This document shows, piece by piece, positions 9,560 to 18,062 of a stretch of DNA of 64,000 nt. This DNA is from Pseudoalteromonas sp. OOF1S-7 (lineage in GTDB: Bacteria; Pseudomonadota; Gammaproteobacteria; Enterobacterales; Alteromonadaceae), in NCBI RefSeq assembly GCF_022347765.1, contig NZ_JAKRFZ010000011.1, positions 100,006 through 164,005 on the forward strand, in the 5' to 3' direction. Position 1 is the stretch's first letter. Every line of letters begins with the position of its first letter. Made by a program: the position numbers and the translations under genes. Below the pieces are notes generated by a model that was not told where the DNA came from, made no database searches, and saw nothing but the letters and a program-made list of their open reading frames with translations.

Positions 9560-10570
9560 CTAATTAGGTTGTACGGCTTTAATTTGGCTAATATAGCCTG
9601 TTGATGACAGCTGATGGGTAACCTCTGTGATAAACCAGGTGCCTTCGAGGTGGTCCACTGATTTATCGACCGTGATTAATGCGCCGGCAACAATGTCTGG
9701 ATTGCCAGGCACCGTAAGTCGAACCGCCCCGTGTGTGCGTTTCAAACGCGTCAATTGACTGGTGGCAGCAGCCTGCGCACTGGCTTCATCGGGATAAAGG
9801 TAAGGTAAAGTGATCACAGGCGCCCCCCTACCCGCCTGAACCACTACCCGCTGCGCCAGTTCTGGGTCGTGGTAATAGCTCTGTACTGCTCCCACTAAGT
9901 GATAATGAATACTCTCCCTGGACCAGTGTATAATTTGATGTTTGCCTAGTGTGGCCGAGGTCACGGTTTGCCCGGACAATGACTGCCCAGTTCCCTGAGT
10001 TACAAACAGCAGTTTACCCGCCGCCACTTTCATCACGGCATCGTAGCGCTGAGCAAGCCGCGTCAGCAACTGCATGTCACTTTCACTTTGTTCCAGATGA
10101 GGCAGGGTGATACTTTGTAACGCCTCACTGACCCCGCTTTGCAGGCCATATTCTGCGGCAATTTGCGCCACCAGGTCACCTAGTGTGACGGGCGTTTCAC
10201 TCCCTTGCTGCGGCCAGGAACGAAACCTCGGTGATTTAAAGTCGGCATCCCACATAATGCTGTTGCCATACAAAGCCAGTGCTCTGGCAGGTCCTGTGAG
10301 TTCATACGCACCCACATCAAATTTCCCCACCGGCGTAAGTGCGGCATGGGTGTCCGGCGTGCCATCTTTATACCCCAATGCGATTTCCAGCACATTACCC
10401 GGCTTGGGAAGTTGGATCGGCAGCTCCTCCAGGTTATCAAACCGCACCATACATACATCACTGAGTAAACCCGTTCGCTGCGTTACACTGACCTCAACGA
10501 TCCGATCTTTAAGACTTTTGGTGACTTCATTGCCATTCGCTCTGATAGAAAAATAGGGTTGTTGATTCAT
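9560..10570 (-). CDS. Tail hub/late control protein, P2 gpD-like
   Basis: 336 residues. The start (YFSIRANGNEVTKSLKDRI, then VSVTQRTGLLSDVCMVRFDN) and the overall layout match phage late control D proteins, the gp27-type hub that joins tube to spike. P2 gpD is of similar length. LEQSESDMQLLTRLAQRYDA is the conserved helical part. It is the last gene of the tail locus, after gpX and gpU, exactly the P2 order U-X-D. It should be assembled as a trimer under the tube. Confidence 0.9.
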   Translation of the reverse strand: MNQQPYFSIRANGNEVTKSLKDRIVEVSVTQRTGLLSDVCMVRFDNLEELPIQLPKPGNVLEIALGYKDGTPDTHAALTPVGKFDVGAYELTGPARALALYGNSIMWDADFKSPRFRSWPQQGSETPVTLGDLVAQIAAEYGLQSGVSEALQSITLPHLEQSESDMQLLTRLAQRYDAVMKVAAGKLLFVTQGTGQSLSGQTVTSATLGKHQIIHWSRESIHYHLVGAVQSYYHDPELAQRVVVQAGRGAPVITLPYLYPDEASAQAAATSQLTRLKRTHGAVRLTVPGNPDIVAGALITVDKSVDHLEGTWFITEVTHQLSSTGYISQIKAVQPN

Positions 10571-10572
10571 AA

Positions 10573-10785
10573 CTAATCCCAGATATTGATCACATGCTTA
10601 GTCTTAGGCTTAGGCAACTCTGGCAAGAAAATTTCAATGCCAGCCGGGTAGATGGCACCCAGCCCCGCCAGTCCCGTATTAGCACCCAACACTTTTTCCA
10701 CGGTACCGGAACTCTGTCCATAATGACGATAGCAGATCAGATCCAGACAATCGCCATCACGAGTTACATACGTTACACCTTTCAT
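10573..10785 (-). CDS. LysM-like tail protein, P2 gpX-like
   Basis: 70 residues. TYVTRDGDCLDLICYRHYG and the later IYPAGIEIFLPELP form a LysM-type fold seen in gpX of P2-like tails and in the 'tail protein X' family, which connects hub and tube. The next gene (gpD) starts 2 bp after its stop. Small size and position between U and D make the identity firm. Confidence 0.85.
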   Translation of the reverse strand: MKGVTYVTRDGDCLDLICYRHYGQSSGTVEKVLGANTGLAGLGAIYPAGIEIFLPELPKPKTKHVINIWD

Positions 10786-10794
10786 AACACCTCC

Positions 10795-11250
10795 TTATTC
10801 GGGTTCCTTCAGTGCCGCCTGATAACGACTTAATCGCATTGCAAACTGGATCTCCCTGGGAATACCATCGTTGAAAAACAAGGTGCGGGTTTCACTGATA
10901 CTGCTGATCACCCATTTACCCAGTACCCGACCCACACTGGGATTGGTCTTGCCACTTTCCTCCACATAGCCCAGGGTCAGCGGCTGTCCCTTGGCCGCCT
11001 CATCGCGCATATAATCGAGCTGTTTTAAGCCGTTTTCGACGATCTGTGGAAATATGGTGCCTTCCAGATCCAGCGTTTGTTCACCCACCCCGATAAACTG
11101 CATCAGCGGGCTGTTTTTATTGGTTGGAGCATCAAGCGACTTCCAGCGATATTGTGTGTCATATTTCAATTTATTGAATGCCGCTGTACTGACCGAGAAT
11201 TTATAGTCGCCCAGCTGCATCATGTGTCTGGCATGATTGGAATTGCTCAT
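10795..11250 (-). CDS. Tail protein, P2 gpU-like
   Basis: 151 residues, matching gpU (about 159 in P2). Characteristic stretches are MMQLGDYKFSVSTAAFNKL at the start and QTLDLEGTIFPQIVENG in the middle. gpU-family proteins act at the tail end during assembly. It sits between the tape measure and gpX as in P2. Confidence 0.85.
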   Translation of the reverse strand: MSNSNHARHMMQLGDYKFSVSTAAFNKLKYDTQYRWKSLDAPTNKNSPLMQFIGVGEQTLDLEGTIFPQIVENGLKQLDYMRDEAAKGQPLTLGYVEESGKTNPSVGRVLGKWVISSISETRTLFFNDGIPREIQFAMRLSRYQAALKEPE

Positions 11251-11277
11251 TGTTCACCTGAATTATGAAATGTGGGC

Positions 11278-14200
11278 TCAAGCCACCTGATTAAAATAAC
11301 GCGCATTTAAGTCCCGAATGGCTTGTTGCTGCTGCTGTTCGAGAAGCTGCTTAACCTGAATGGCAATGTCCTGAGCCTGTTCGCCATGGCGCGCATTCAC
11401 TGTGATACTGGCGTTCACCGTGACCTGTGCAGCCTGATATGCGGCGCTGTTGTGCGCCGCAGCAGAGGCAACCTGACTGACGTTCGGCTCAGACGCAACG
11501 GATAACACCTCAGGCGCAGTCACCATCTTGCCCTCCTGAGCCTCAACACCAGCTTCTGTGTCCGCTTTGCTCCCACTCAACCAGTTGCTCATCTGCGAGC
11601 CAACGGCTGTGTTAGTGATAAATCCAGCCAGCGGGGCTGCCATCTTCAACCAGGGGTGACGACTGCTCTCCATCAACCCACTTATTGCTTTGGCTGAGAA
11701 CATGCCGCCGAGCGTGCCGCCAATCACACCGGCTTTTTGCGAGCCACTCAATGACTCATCATTAGCGGCCTGCCATACGGTGTGGTAGTTCAGCGCATCA
11801 CCCACAAAGTTGCCGACTCTGGCCACTTTATGGGCGCGACTCTTATCATTTCCACTGAGTTCAGCCAGCGCAGACGCAGTACCTGCGGCCAAATTAAATG
11901 GATTGATAAACTGGTTTTTGATAAAGCCTTCGGCCAGACCCAGCACATTATTACCATCGCCACCTTGTGGTGCCGTGCCGGACACGCCGGCATCATTCGT
12001 TGCAATCCGGGGTGTCCCAACATTACCGCTGATATCTGATGTCACCTGAGATTTAGCGGGTTCATCATCCGTAAACCAGCCACCAAGCTTCTCACCCAGC
12101 CAGCCGCCAACAGACTCACCGCCCATCGCGCCCAGCGCGCCACCAACCAGACCGCCTATGGCAGTGCCAATACCCGGGATCACTGAACCAATGGCTGCAC
12201 CAGCTGCGGCGCCTGCCCAGGCACCGCCGGCACCGCCGACGGCACTGCCAACCTGCTGAGTTTTCTGCTCAGCACTGAGGCTGTCATCTGACAGCGTGGT
12301 CGCGACGTCAACGGCGCCCATCACGGCACTCAGAGGAGCAGCCAGTTTACCGAACATTTTGACCCCTGGCAGGCGACCAAATAATCCACCTTTTTTCCCG
12401 GCAAACTGCCCCAGTTTGCCCGCCCTGGCATCGTTTGCCGCAGCCTGTAGCGAGATCGATTTCGATGTTGCCCCCGGAAGCTGCCTGCCACGGTCGAGTG
12501 TGCGGATCGTATTGCCCTGTGGCGCTGGCTTACGCTTATTTTTCCTGCTGGTGCTCTCTTCACGTTCTGGATCAGTCTGGCCCTTGCCTTTTCCTTTATG
12601 ACGCCCTCGTTTAGAGCCTGATCTAACCTTTGATTTGCCTTTGCTTTTGCGCTTTCCTGACTGCTTTTTCTTTTCTTCAGGCTCGTCTTCCAGGTGCCCG
12701 TCAAGGTCATCAAAGACACTGGAGGCTTCGACGTCCCCTTCGGAATCGCCAAATCGCCCTGAACCTGTCAAAAACTCAGATGCAGCGTCGCCCAGAGACG
12801 ACAAGTCGCCGTTCATCAGCCCTTTAAAATCCAGCTTGCTGAGCGCCCCTTCATGTTGCGTCAACAATGAGGCCGCGCCGTCCATGCCAAACGCATTCAG
12901 CAGATCCGGTGCAGCAGACACCAGTGACGACAAGTCGCCATCCAGCACGCCTTTCACGTCAAGCTTTTGGAACACCCCGGCATGTTGTTGCAACAACGCG
13001 GCGGCATCATCCATACCAAAGGCGCTCAGCAGCTGAGGGCCCGCTTCAGTCAAAGAAGACAAGTCACCGCTCAGCAGAGCGTCCACATCGAATTTCTGTA
13101 GCGCTGGTAAAGCCGACTCAAGCAGGATGCTTGCGTCACCCAGGTCCAGTGCTTTAAGCAAGTCCGGGGCGGCGTCCATCAGGCTGGAGACATCCCCCTG
13201 CACTATGTGCTTCAAATCAAGCTTGGCCAGCCCGGGAATGGCGGTTTGTAACCTGTCTGCGGCGTCGTCCAGCTCAAATGCGCGTAATACTTCGGGCGCG
13301 GCATCCAGCAGACTGCTGAGATCCCCTTCCATAATCGCCGGGGCATTGAGCTTACTTAGCACCGGCGTGGCCTTTTGCATTGCTGCCGACGCTCCGGGCA
13401 TGTCCAGCGCATCAAATATGGCCGGAGCAACCTCACCCAGTGAAGCCAGCTCGCCGCGCATCATGCCCTGGATGTCCAGCTTTTGCACAATGCCAGCGTG
13501 TTGCTGCAGCAGGGCTGCCGCATCTTCCATCCCCAGTGCATTGAGCAGATCCGGGCCGGCTTCAGCCAGAGAAGTCAGATCACCACTGAGCATTCCATCG
13601 ACATCAAATTTTTGTAATGCCGGTAGCGCGGCAGCCATCGCCGTGCCCGCATCCCCCAGCTCCAATGCACTCAGCAACTGAGGTGCCACAGTCATCAGAG
13701 TGGACACATCGCCCTGTGCTATGCCTTTGAGGTCGAGCTGGGTCAGGCTGGGTATTGCGCCCTGCAATTTGTTGGCAGCCTCTTCCAGTTCAAATGCACG
13801 CAGTACCTCAGGCGCAGCGTCCAGTAAACTGCTTAGGTCACCTTTGATGATTGCAGGCGCGTTGAGTTTACTGAGCACTGGCAAGGCTTTTTCCATCGCC
13901 TGTAGTGCACCCGGCATATTCAAGGCCTGAAATAGCTGCGGAGCAGCCTGAACCAGGGAATCCAGCTCCCCTGAAGCAATTGCCGGCATATCCAGTTGCG
14001 CAAGTGCGGGCAAGGCTTGTGCAACGCTGGCCGATACGCCGTCCAGTTGCAGCGCACTGAGCATGTGCGGCAGCTCTGATGCCAATACCTGTGCATCACC
14101 ACGCAATGCACCTGATAAGTCTAACTGTGCCAGTGCCGGTAGTTCTGAGGCCAATACCTGGTGCAGCTGAGGCAAGTCGACCGCGTCAATCAACGCGGGT

Positions 14201-14964
14201 AAAGCCGTTTTTAGCCCACTCAGGTCCCCTTCGAGCAACGACTTGAGATCCAGATTTTGCAATACCGGCACTGCGGATTGAAACGCCGCCACTGCCTGGC
14301 CAAGATCCAGTGAGCGCGCCATTTCGGGCACCAAAGTGGTCAGGCTGTCCAGTTCAGCATTCACTGACTGAGACAGCGCAGTCACGGCCGAACCATCCAC
14401 TGCGCCCTCAGCAGCCGCTGTCGCCAACGCATCACTGCCTGTGCCTGCGGACGTATTGAGTTCAAGCGTCTCCTGACGAAGCCCGGGTGCGTTTACCGGC
14501 GCAAAATCTGGTGCCGTTGTGGTTGCAATCTGGCTGACTCCGCCAGGCTGAGATGCTGGTGCATTTTGAGCTGCGAGGCGCGCAATCACAGTGCCAAGGT
14601 TATCCAAAGACGCCAGCAAAGCGTCTGACACCTCAGCAGAAGCCGGATTATCGACACTCAGACTGACAGCGCCTGCGCCTGCGCCTGAAGCAGGCTGCGC
14701 CGACGGCCCCTGTTGCGCCAGCACGGATTGCAGGCGTTTTTGCAATTCGCCACTTTGAGGGACTAAAAACGTCAGCGCCTGAAGTTGTGCAAGTAATTGT
14801 CCGATGGACATGGCACTTGCCTCACTTTGCTGCTGCAAAATACGCAGAGCCTGACCCAGTTTTGCTAGTCGCTGGTCCACGCCATTGCTCTGCGCCAGGC
14901 GATATTTAACTTTGTTTTTGGCCCCGCCAGGAGCACGAAGATGTTCGACAGTTCCTTGTTTCAT
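11278..14964 (-). CDS. Tape measure protein (gpT-like) with a 43-residue tandem repeat array
   Basis: 1,228 residues. Residues 1-220 are helical and Ala/Gln-rich. About 227-740 consist of twelve tandem 43-residue repeats (core LxALPALxKLDLxxLLxGDL-type). A short acidic stretch is followed by a very basic one (about 765-812; runs of Lys, Arg, Gly, Ser). The C-terminal 400 residues hold a hydrophobic glycine-zipper segment (WAGAAAGAAIGSVIPG) and a second hydrophobic block, then a Gln-rich helical tail. Position between the E/E' chaperones and gpU, length and the hydrophobic segments identify it as the protein that sets tail length and is expelled on contraction. Repeats in tape measures are known, but a strict 43-residue array is unusual. 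Confidence 0.9.
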   Translation of the reverse strand: MKQGTVEHLRAPGGAKNKVKYRLAQSNGVDQRLAKLGQALRILQQQSEASAMSIGQLLAQLQALTFLVPQSGELQKRLQSVLAQQGPSAQPASGAGAGAVSLSVDNPASAEVSDALLASLDNLGTVIARLAAQNAPASQPGGVSQIATTTAPDFAPVNAPGLRQETLELNTSAGTGSDALATAAAEGAVDGSAVTALSQSVNAELDSLTTLVPEMARSLDLGQAVAAFQSAVPVLQNLDLKSLLEGDLSGLKTALPALIDAVDLPQLHQVLASELPALAQLDLSGALRGDAQVLASELPHMLSALQLDGVSASVAQALPALAQLDMPAIASGELDSLVQAAPQLFQALNMPGALQAMEKALPVLSKLNAPAIIKGDLSSLLDAAPEVLRAFELEEAANKLQGAIPSLTQLDLKGIAQGDVSTLMTVAPQLLSALELGDAGTAMAAALPALQKFDVDGMLSGDLTSLAEAGPDLLNALGMEDAAALLQQHAGIVQKLDIQGMMRGELASLGEVAPAIFDALDMPGASAAMQKATPVLSKLNAPAIMEGDLSSLLDAAPEVLRAFELDDAADRLQTAIPGLAKLDLKHIVQGDVSSLMDAAPDLLKALDLGDASILLESALPALQKFDVDALLSGDLSSLTEAGPQLLSAFGMDDAAALLQQHAGVFQKLDVKGVLDGDLSSLVSAAPDLLNAFGMDGAASLLTQHEGALSKLDFKGLMNGDLSSLGDAASEFLTGSGRFGDSEGDVEASSVFDDLDGHLEDEPEEKKKQSGKRKSKGKSKVRSGSKRGRHKGKGKGQTDPEREESTSRKNKRKPAPQGNTIRTLDRGRQLPGATSKSISLQAAANDARAGKLGQFAGKKGGLFGRLPGVKMFGKLAAPLSAVMGAVDVATTLSDDSLSAEQKTQQVGSAVGGAGGAWAGAAAGAAIGSVIPGIGTAIGGLVGGALGAMGGESVGGWLGEKLGGWFTDDEPAKSQVTSDISGNVGTPRIATNDAGVSGTAPQGGDGNNVLGLAEGFIKNQFINPFNLAAGTASALAELSGNDKSRAHKVARVGNFVGDALNYHTVWQAANDESLSGSQKAGVIGGTLGGMFSAKAISGLMESSRHPWLKMAAPLAGFITNTAVGSQMSNWLSGSKADTEAGVEAQEGKMVTAPEVLSVASEPNVSQVASAAAHNSAAYQAAQVTVNASITVNARHGEQAQDIAIQVKQLLEQQQQQAIRDLNARYFNQVA
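12745..14286 (-). repeat. Twelve 129-bp coding repeats within the tape measure gene
   Basis: Anchoring each unit on its LDL/LNA/FDV/LDV tripeptide gives residues 238, 281, 324, 367, 410, 453, 496, 539, 582, 625, 668 and 711: every step is exactly 43. Units 4-7 and 8-11 match each other better than their neighbours (LSKLNAPAI recurs 172 residues apart), showing a later duplication of a four-unit, 516-bp block. Confidence 0.9.
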
Positions 14965-15025
14965 AGATTTACCTGAAAGAGTTAAGTGGTGTTACCAGAA
15001 AATGCAGTGGGATATGATCTGTATT

Positions 15026-15102
15026 GGCATTGCTAAGCAGCCTGAGAAAAGCCACTGAGCAATGCCTGAGATTGGAACCACAAACATGCGCCAAAGCGCA
15101 TG
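15026..15102 (-). other. Two hairpins between the E' gene and the tape measure gene
   Basis: GGCATTGCT/AGCAATGCC (15026-15034 and 15058-15066, 9 bp perfect) and CATGCGC-CAAA-GCGCATG (15085-15102, 7 bp perfect with a tetraloop). They lie in the 164-bp gap 14965-15128, the only sizeable non-coding gap among the genes from the tube to gpD. No T-run follows, so mRNA stability or translation control is likelier than termination. Confidence 0.6.
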
Positions 15103-15128
15103 CCTGCAGTGGAATGACCCGCGATGGT

Positions 15129-15254
15129 TCAGGACACTGAGGTTGCCTCTTTGTAGTCAACCGCTGCGTTAAACCAGTCGATTAGTTCATCTTCGGTCAA
15201 CGCATTGAGTTCGGTCAGGCCCCAGCCGGTGTATTTGGCTAAGGCGATAACCAT
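15129..15254 (-). CDS. gpE'-like tail assembly chaperone extension, 41 aa
   Basis: A 41-residue frame MVIALAKYTGWGLTELNALT followed by EDELIDWFNAAVDY resembles the GpE' family (short proteins with a 'L..DEL..W...A' core). It starts with an ATG 6 bp beyond the stop of gpE and is in the -1 frame relative to it. In P2 and relatives, E' is made as an E-E' fusion by -1 frameshifting. Here the E' frame remains open upstream across the end of E, so a fusion is possible, but I see no canonical X-XXY-YYZ heptamer. Confidence 0.7.
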   Translation of the reverse strand: MVIALAKYTGWGLTELNALTEDELIDWFNAAVDYKEATSVS

Positions 15255-15259
15255 GGCTC

Positions 15260-15517
15260 TTAAGCGCCTGGGCGGGATACGAGAAAAGCCTGTAAGGTCT
15301 CTCTGAGCTTCACAAAGTCGCTCCAGTCAAGCTCTTCGACGATATCCGGTGAGACTTCACACAAATTGGAGAAGTAACGAATTTCACTTTCCGACTCGCT
15401 GATATCTGCCTTATCCACCATTAACCGGTCACGTACTTTTGGTCGTCTCATTGTCAGTTCGGCATACTCATGCCCGTCAACCGTAATTGGAAATGCCAGG
15501 GTAATGATTTCTTTCAT
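15260..15517 (-). CDS. Tail assembly chaperone, gpE-like
   Basis: 85 residues: ITLAFPITVDGHEYAELTMR, then RRPKVRDRLMVDKADISE, the signature of phage tail assembly proteins (gpE/Mu gp41 type), where the first strand pair precedes an 'RRPKv.D' turn. Such chaperones coat the tape measure before the tube polymerises. It lies between the tube gene and E'/tape measure, as in P2. Confidence 0.85.
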   Translation of the reverse strand: MKEIITLAFPITVDGHEYAELTMRRPKVRDRLMVDKADISESESEIRYFSNLCEVSPDIVEELDWSDFVKLRETLQAFLVSRPGA

Positions 15518-15615
15518 GCTTTTGCTCCTATTATTGTTTTCTCAGTACGCAGGTGGGCACCCCCTGGGGATTAAACCAGCAAGAAGCACCCACCACATCA
15601 AGGCAAGAACGCGAA

Positions 15616-16125
15616 TTAAGCGCCAATCGCAGCGCGTAACAGTGCCATTTGATCTGTACCATTGATTTTGCGTACGTCGTTGTACAAATCAATTTCGTAG
15701 ATCACTTCGTTGTTGATCTCCAGCTTGTACTTCTGCACGGTATATTGCAGCGTCAACTTAGCTTCTTCGCCGTCTTTCCAGTTGCCCATGTCGACTTCTT
15801 TGAAGAACCCTTCAAGCGTCACAACCACTGGCTGTGGCGGCTGACCTTGTGCCTGAATCGCACCACGCGCTGTCAATGGCGTTGTTGCACCGCTCCAGTC
15901 ACCCAGCAGCTTCATCATGTCAGCATTGTATTCAAGTAACGTGATGTTACCTTCCAGTTTCTCAAGCTGGCCCACGTCCAGCTCAATCGGTGCCTGAAAG
16001 CCCGATGTCACTTCGCGGGTTTTGACTGTGACTTTTGGCAGCTGAATTTCATCCGCAATGCCCAGGTAGCCTTTGCCGTCTACGAACAGTTTGAATTTTT
16101 TAAGGATTTTAGGAGACATTGCCAT
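15616..16125 (-). CDS. Major tail tube protein, P2 FII-like
   Basis: 169 residues (P2 FII: 172). MSPKILKKFKLFVDGKGYLG and the later VTVKTREVTSGFQAPIELD match the FII family, whose hexameric rings form the inner tube. ATG and the sheath stop share bases (TAATG), giving coupled translation with the sheath. A second ATG two codons in is also possible. Confidence 0.95.
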   Translation of the reverse strand: MAMSPKILKKFKLFVDGKGYLGIADEIQLPKVTVKTREVTSGFQAPIELDVGQLEKLEGNITLLEYNADMMKLLGDWSGATTPLTARGAIQAQGQPPQPVVVTLEGFFKEVDMGNWKDGEEAKLTLQYTVQKYKLEINNEVIYEIDLYNDVRKINGTDQMALLRAAIGA

Positions 16126-17285
16126 TATACGATTTCCTCTAGGTAGTTATTTGTCAGAATGCTCTTGAAGGTGATGTGCTCAGCCGGGGTTGGCGGCGTA
16201 AAGTCAAAGCTGAAGTAAACCTTGCCAGCCTGGAGGTTTTCCGGTGTATTCAGCTCTTCATCTGCCCAGATCTCGCCACCCAGGATTGCACCTTGCGCTT
16301 TCAGGCTGTCCAGGTAAGACTGCACGCTTTGCTTCACATCTTCGATATAGGTTTTGGTGATGTTGCGGTCAACTGCCCACATATGCGCACGCAGTAGTGA
16401 GTCATTGATCATATCCGCGGTACGAACCACTGACAGGAAGGCCCATTTCGGGTCACCGGAACAGGTGCGGTTACCCCATAGCTTGAAGCCATTCTGGCGG
16501 ATGATCGTCGCGACATCATTTTCGTTCAGGTGATTCGCACGCGCTTGTTTGTCACCCAGCTGGAAGTCCACTGGGCGAGCTGTACCGACGATGCCATTCA
16601 TGGCCGTGTTACTTGGACTCCACCAGAAACCGCGATCGTTATCCGATTTGGCAATCATACCCGCAACACGTGCACTGGCTGGCTCAACCTGTTCGGCTCC
16701 GTCTTTGAACACGCGAACATGTGGGTCCACCAGGAATACACGACGTGAACTCTGATCACCCCGATACTCAATGGCTTTCGCATCTGTGGTATTCGGACCA
16801 TCTGCGATGATCACCGCACGTAGTCGCTCAGCCACACCCACTAATTTGCTGACGACAGGGTTCGCACCGCCATCACGTTGATGCGTGTAACCCGGAGCAA
16901 CCAGAATACGTGGTGCAACACCCAGTACAGACTCGGCGCCCAAGAATGCAAACACCCCTTTGTACTTGCCATCATCCGTTGAATCGTCTGTCATGGCTGT
17001 CATCACAGCCGCTTCATCTGCACCTTCAACACGTACCACAACCACAGCGGCGCCCGCCTGGTCAAAAATGCCACTCAGTGCAGCAGGCAGTGTACCTTCA
17101 GTACCCAGCTTTTCTGCCTCACTGCGTTTACCTGCGATTAATACTGGTGTATTGGCCGGGAAAGCGTCTGTATCTGCGCCAGGAGCAGTACCGATAACAC
17201 CAATAACCGAGCTTTTTACAGTTTTAATAGGACGCGTACCAGATTGCGCCTCGATGACTTCTACACCGTGTAGAAATTCAGACAT
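16125..17285 (-). CDS. Contractile tail sheath protein, P2 FI-like
   Basis: 386 residues (P2 FI: 396). FLHGVEVIEAQSGTRPIKTV at the N-terminus is the classic sheath opening; FQLGDKQARANHLNENDVAT, then IIRQNGFKLWGNRTCSGDP and the C-terminal HITFKSILTNNYLEEIV are all typical. It forms the contractile outer tube. An AAAGGAG site precedes the ATG and a strong hairpin with a U-run lies 35-90 bp upstream. Confidence 0.97.
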   Translation of the reverse strand: MSEFLHGVEVIEAQSGTRPIKTVKSSVIGVIGTAPGADTDAFPANTPVLIAGKRSEAEKLGTEGTLPAALSGIFDQAGAAVVVVRVEGADEAAVMTAMTDDSTDDGKYKGVFAFLGAESVLGVAPRILVAPGYTHQRDGGANPVVSKLVGVAERLRAVIIADGPNTTDAKAIEYRGDQSSRRVFLVDPHVRVFKDGAEQVEPASARVAGMIAKSDNDRGFWWSPSNTAMNGIVGTARPVDFQLGDKQARANHLNENDVATIIRQNGFKLWGNRTCSGDPKWAFLSVVRTADMINDSLLRAHMWAVDRNITKTYIEDVKQSVQSYLDSLKAQGAILGGEIWADEELNTPENLQAGKVYFSFDFTPPTPAEHITFKSILTNNYLEEIV

Positions 17286-17316
17286 AGATATCTCCTTTAA
17301 AGGTATGTCAATTAGC

Positions 17317-17371
17317 TAATAAAAAAGCCACAGATGTGCAGCGACAAAACGCAGCACAATTGCTGTGGCTT
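17317..17371 (-). terminator. Hairpin with U-run between gp25 and sheath genes
   Basis: Arms AAGCCACAG/CTGTGGCTT (9 bp; 17325-17333 and 17363-17371) with a nested TGTGC/GCACA helix, followed on the minus strand by TTTTTTATT. It looks like a full terminator, yet sits inside the tail operon only about 30 bp before the sheath ATG, with no room for a promoter. It is therefore either a partial terminator/antitermination target or a 5' stabiliser of the sheath-tube message. Confidence 0.75.
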
Positions 17372-17410
17372 AAGTTGAAAAATATGTTGAGAAAATTAAA
17401 AAATCAGAAC

Positions 17411-17746
17411 TTAGATTTGGATCCCTTCGATGGTTACCGGTTCACCATTGATCAGGTATAAGCCTTCAATGGCGATTGATAATTTGCCGTCTCCGGCCGG
17501 GTGCACCGCCACCCCTTCAAGTGCGAACCTCGGCTCCCATTGCTCAAGAGCATTGGAAATGGCAATGGTAATATCACCAACCAGAGAATGTGAAAATGGC
17601 CGGTCAATGAGTTCAAATAAACCGCAGCCATACTCGCGACGCATCACCCGACTTCCCTTGGGGGTCGTCACAATATCGCGAATACTTTGTTTCAGATGTT
17701 CAACACCCCCCAATGGCTTACCTGTCTTGGCATGCATGCCAATCAT
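17411..17746 (-). CDS. Baseplate wedge protein, gp25-like (P2 gpW)
   Basis: 111 residues. HLKQSIRDIVTTPKGSRVMR, then REYGCGLFELIDRP is the gp25/lysozyme-like baseplate signature (P2 W, T4 gp25). It nucleates sheath assembly on the baseplate. It overlaps the PAAR gene by 4 bp and is followed by the hairpin before the sheath gene. Confidence 0.93.
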   Translation of the reverse strand: MIGMHAKTGKPLGGVEHLKQSIRDIVTTPKGSRVMRREYGCGLFELIDRPFSHSLVGDITIAISNALEQWEPRFALEGVAVHPAGDGKLSIAIEGLYLINGEPVTIEGIQI

Positions 17747-18060
17747 GTTTCACCTCCTTTATTACCCACTATGAACTGAGCATACCCATCTTCGAGCTTT
17801 GCGTTACAACTACTGGTATCGCCCACTCGGACGACCGCCTTCCCCCCAATGGTAAAGCCCGGTGCACCTTTTGTTACCGTGTGCCCTGCGTGAGGCGGCA
17901 GCTTGCTGTCTTTGCTGTGTAAGTGCACGGACAATACGTCACCAACACACAACACGGCATCTTCACCGACCTTAAAGGTGCTTTGCGCTGCGGCCACCGT
18001 GGCTGGGTTGTAATCATCGTGCAAATTGGTTTGGGCTTTATTCAACGAAATGGCTGGCAT
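17743..18060 (-). CDS. PAAR-domain spike tip protein
   Basis: 105 residues. Three related strands-turn units (TVTKGAPGFTIGGKAVVRVG DTSSC; AVLCVGDVLSVHLHSK) with His and Cys in positions expected for the tip-binding metal are typical of PAAR proteins that sharpen the spike. There is no C-terminal extension, hence no fused effector. P2 itself has its tip within gpV; a separate PAAR gene next to gpV is common in T6SS and other contractile tails. It lies 2 bp after gpV. Confidence 0.8.
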   Translation of the reverse strand: MPAISLNKAQTNLHDDYNPATVAAAQSTFKVGEDAVLCVGDVLSVHLHSKDSKLPPHAGHTVTKGAPGFTIGGKAVVRVGDTSSCNAKLEDGYAQFIVGNKGGET

Positions 18061-18062
18061 AG

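Noticed and set aside
12296..13930. Long plus-strand frames opposite the tape measure repeats
   Set aside because: They mirror the 129-bp repeat on the other strand and have no start signals.
12745..14286. CRISPR-like regular repeat
   Set aside because: Period is a multiple of three, within a continuous reading frame, and units are diverged; it is a protein repeat.
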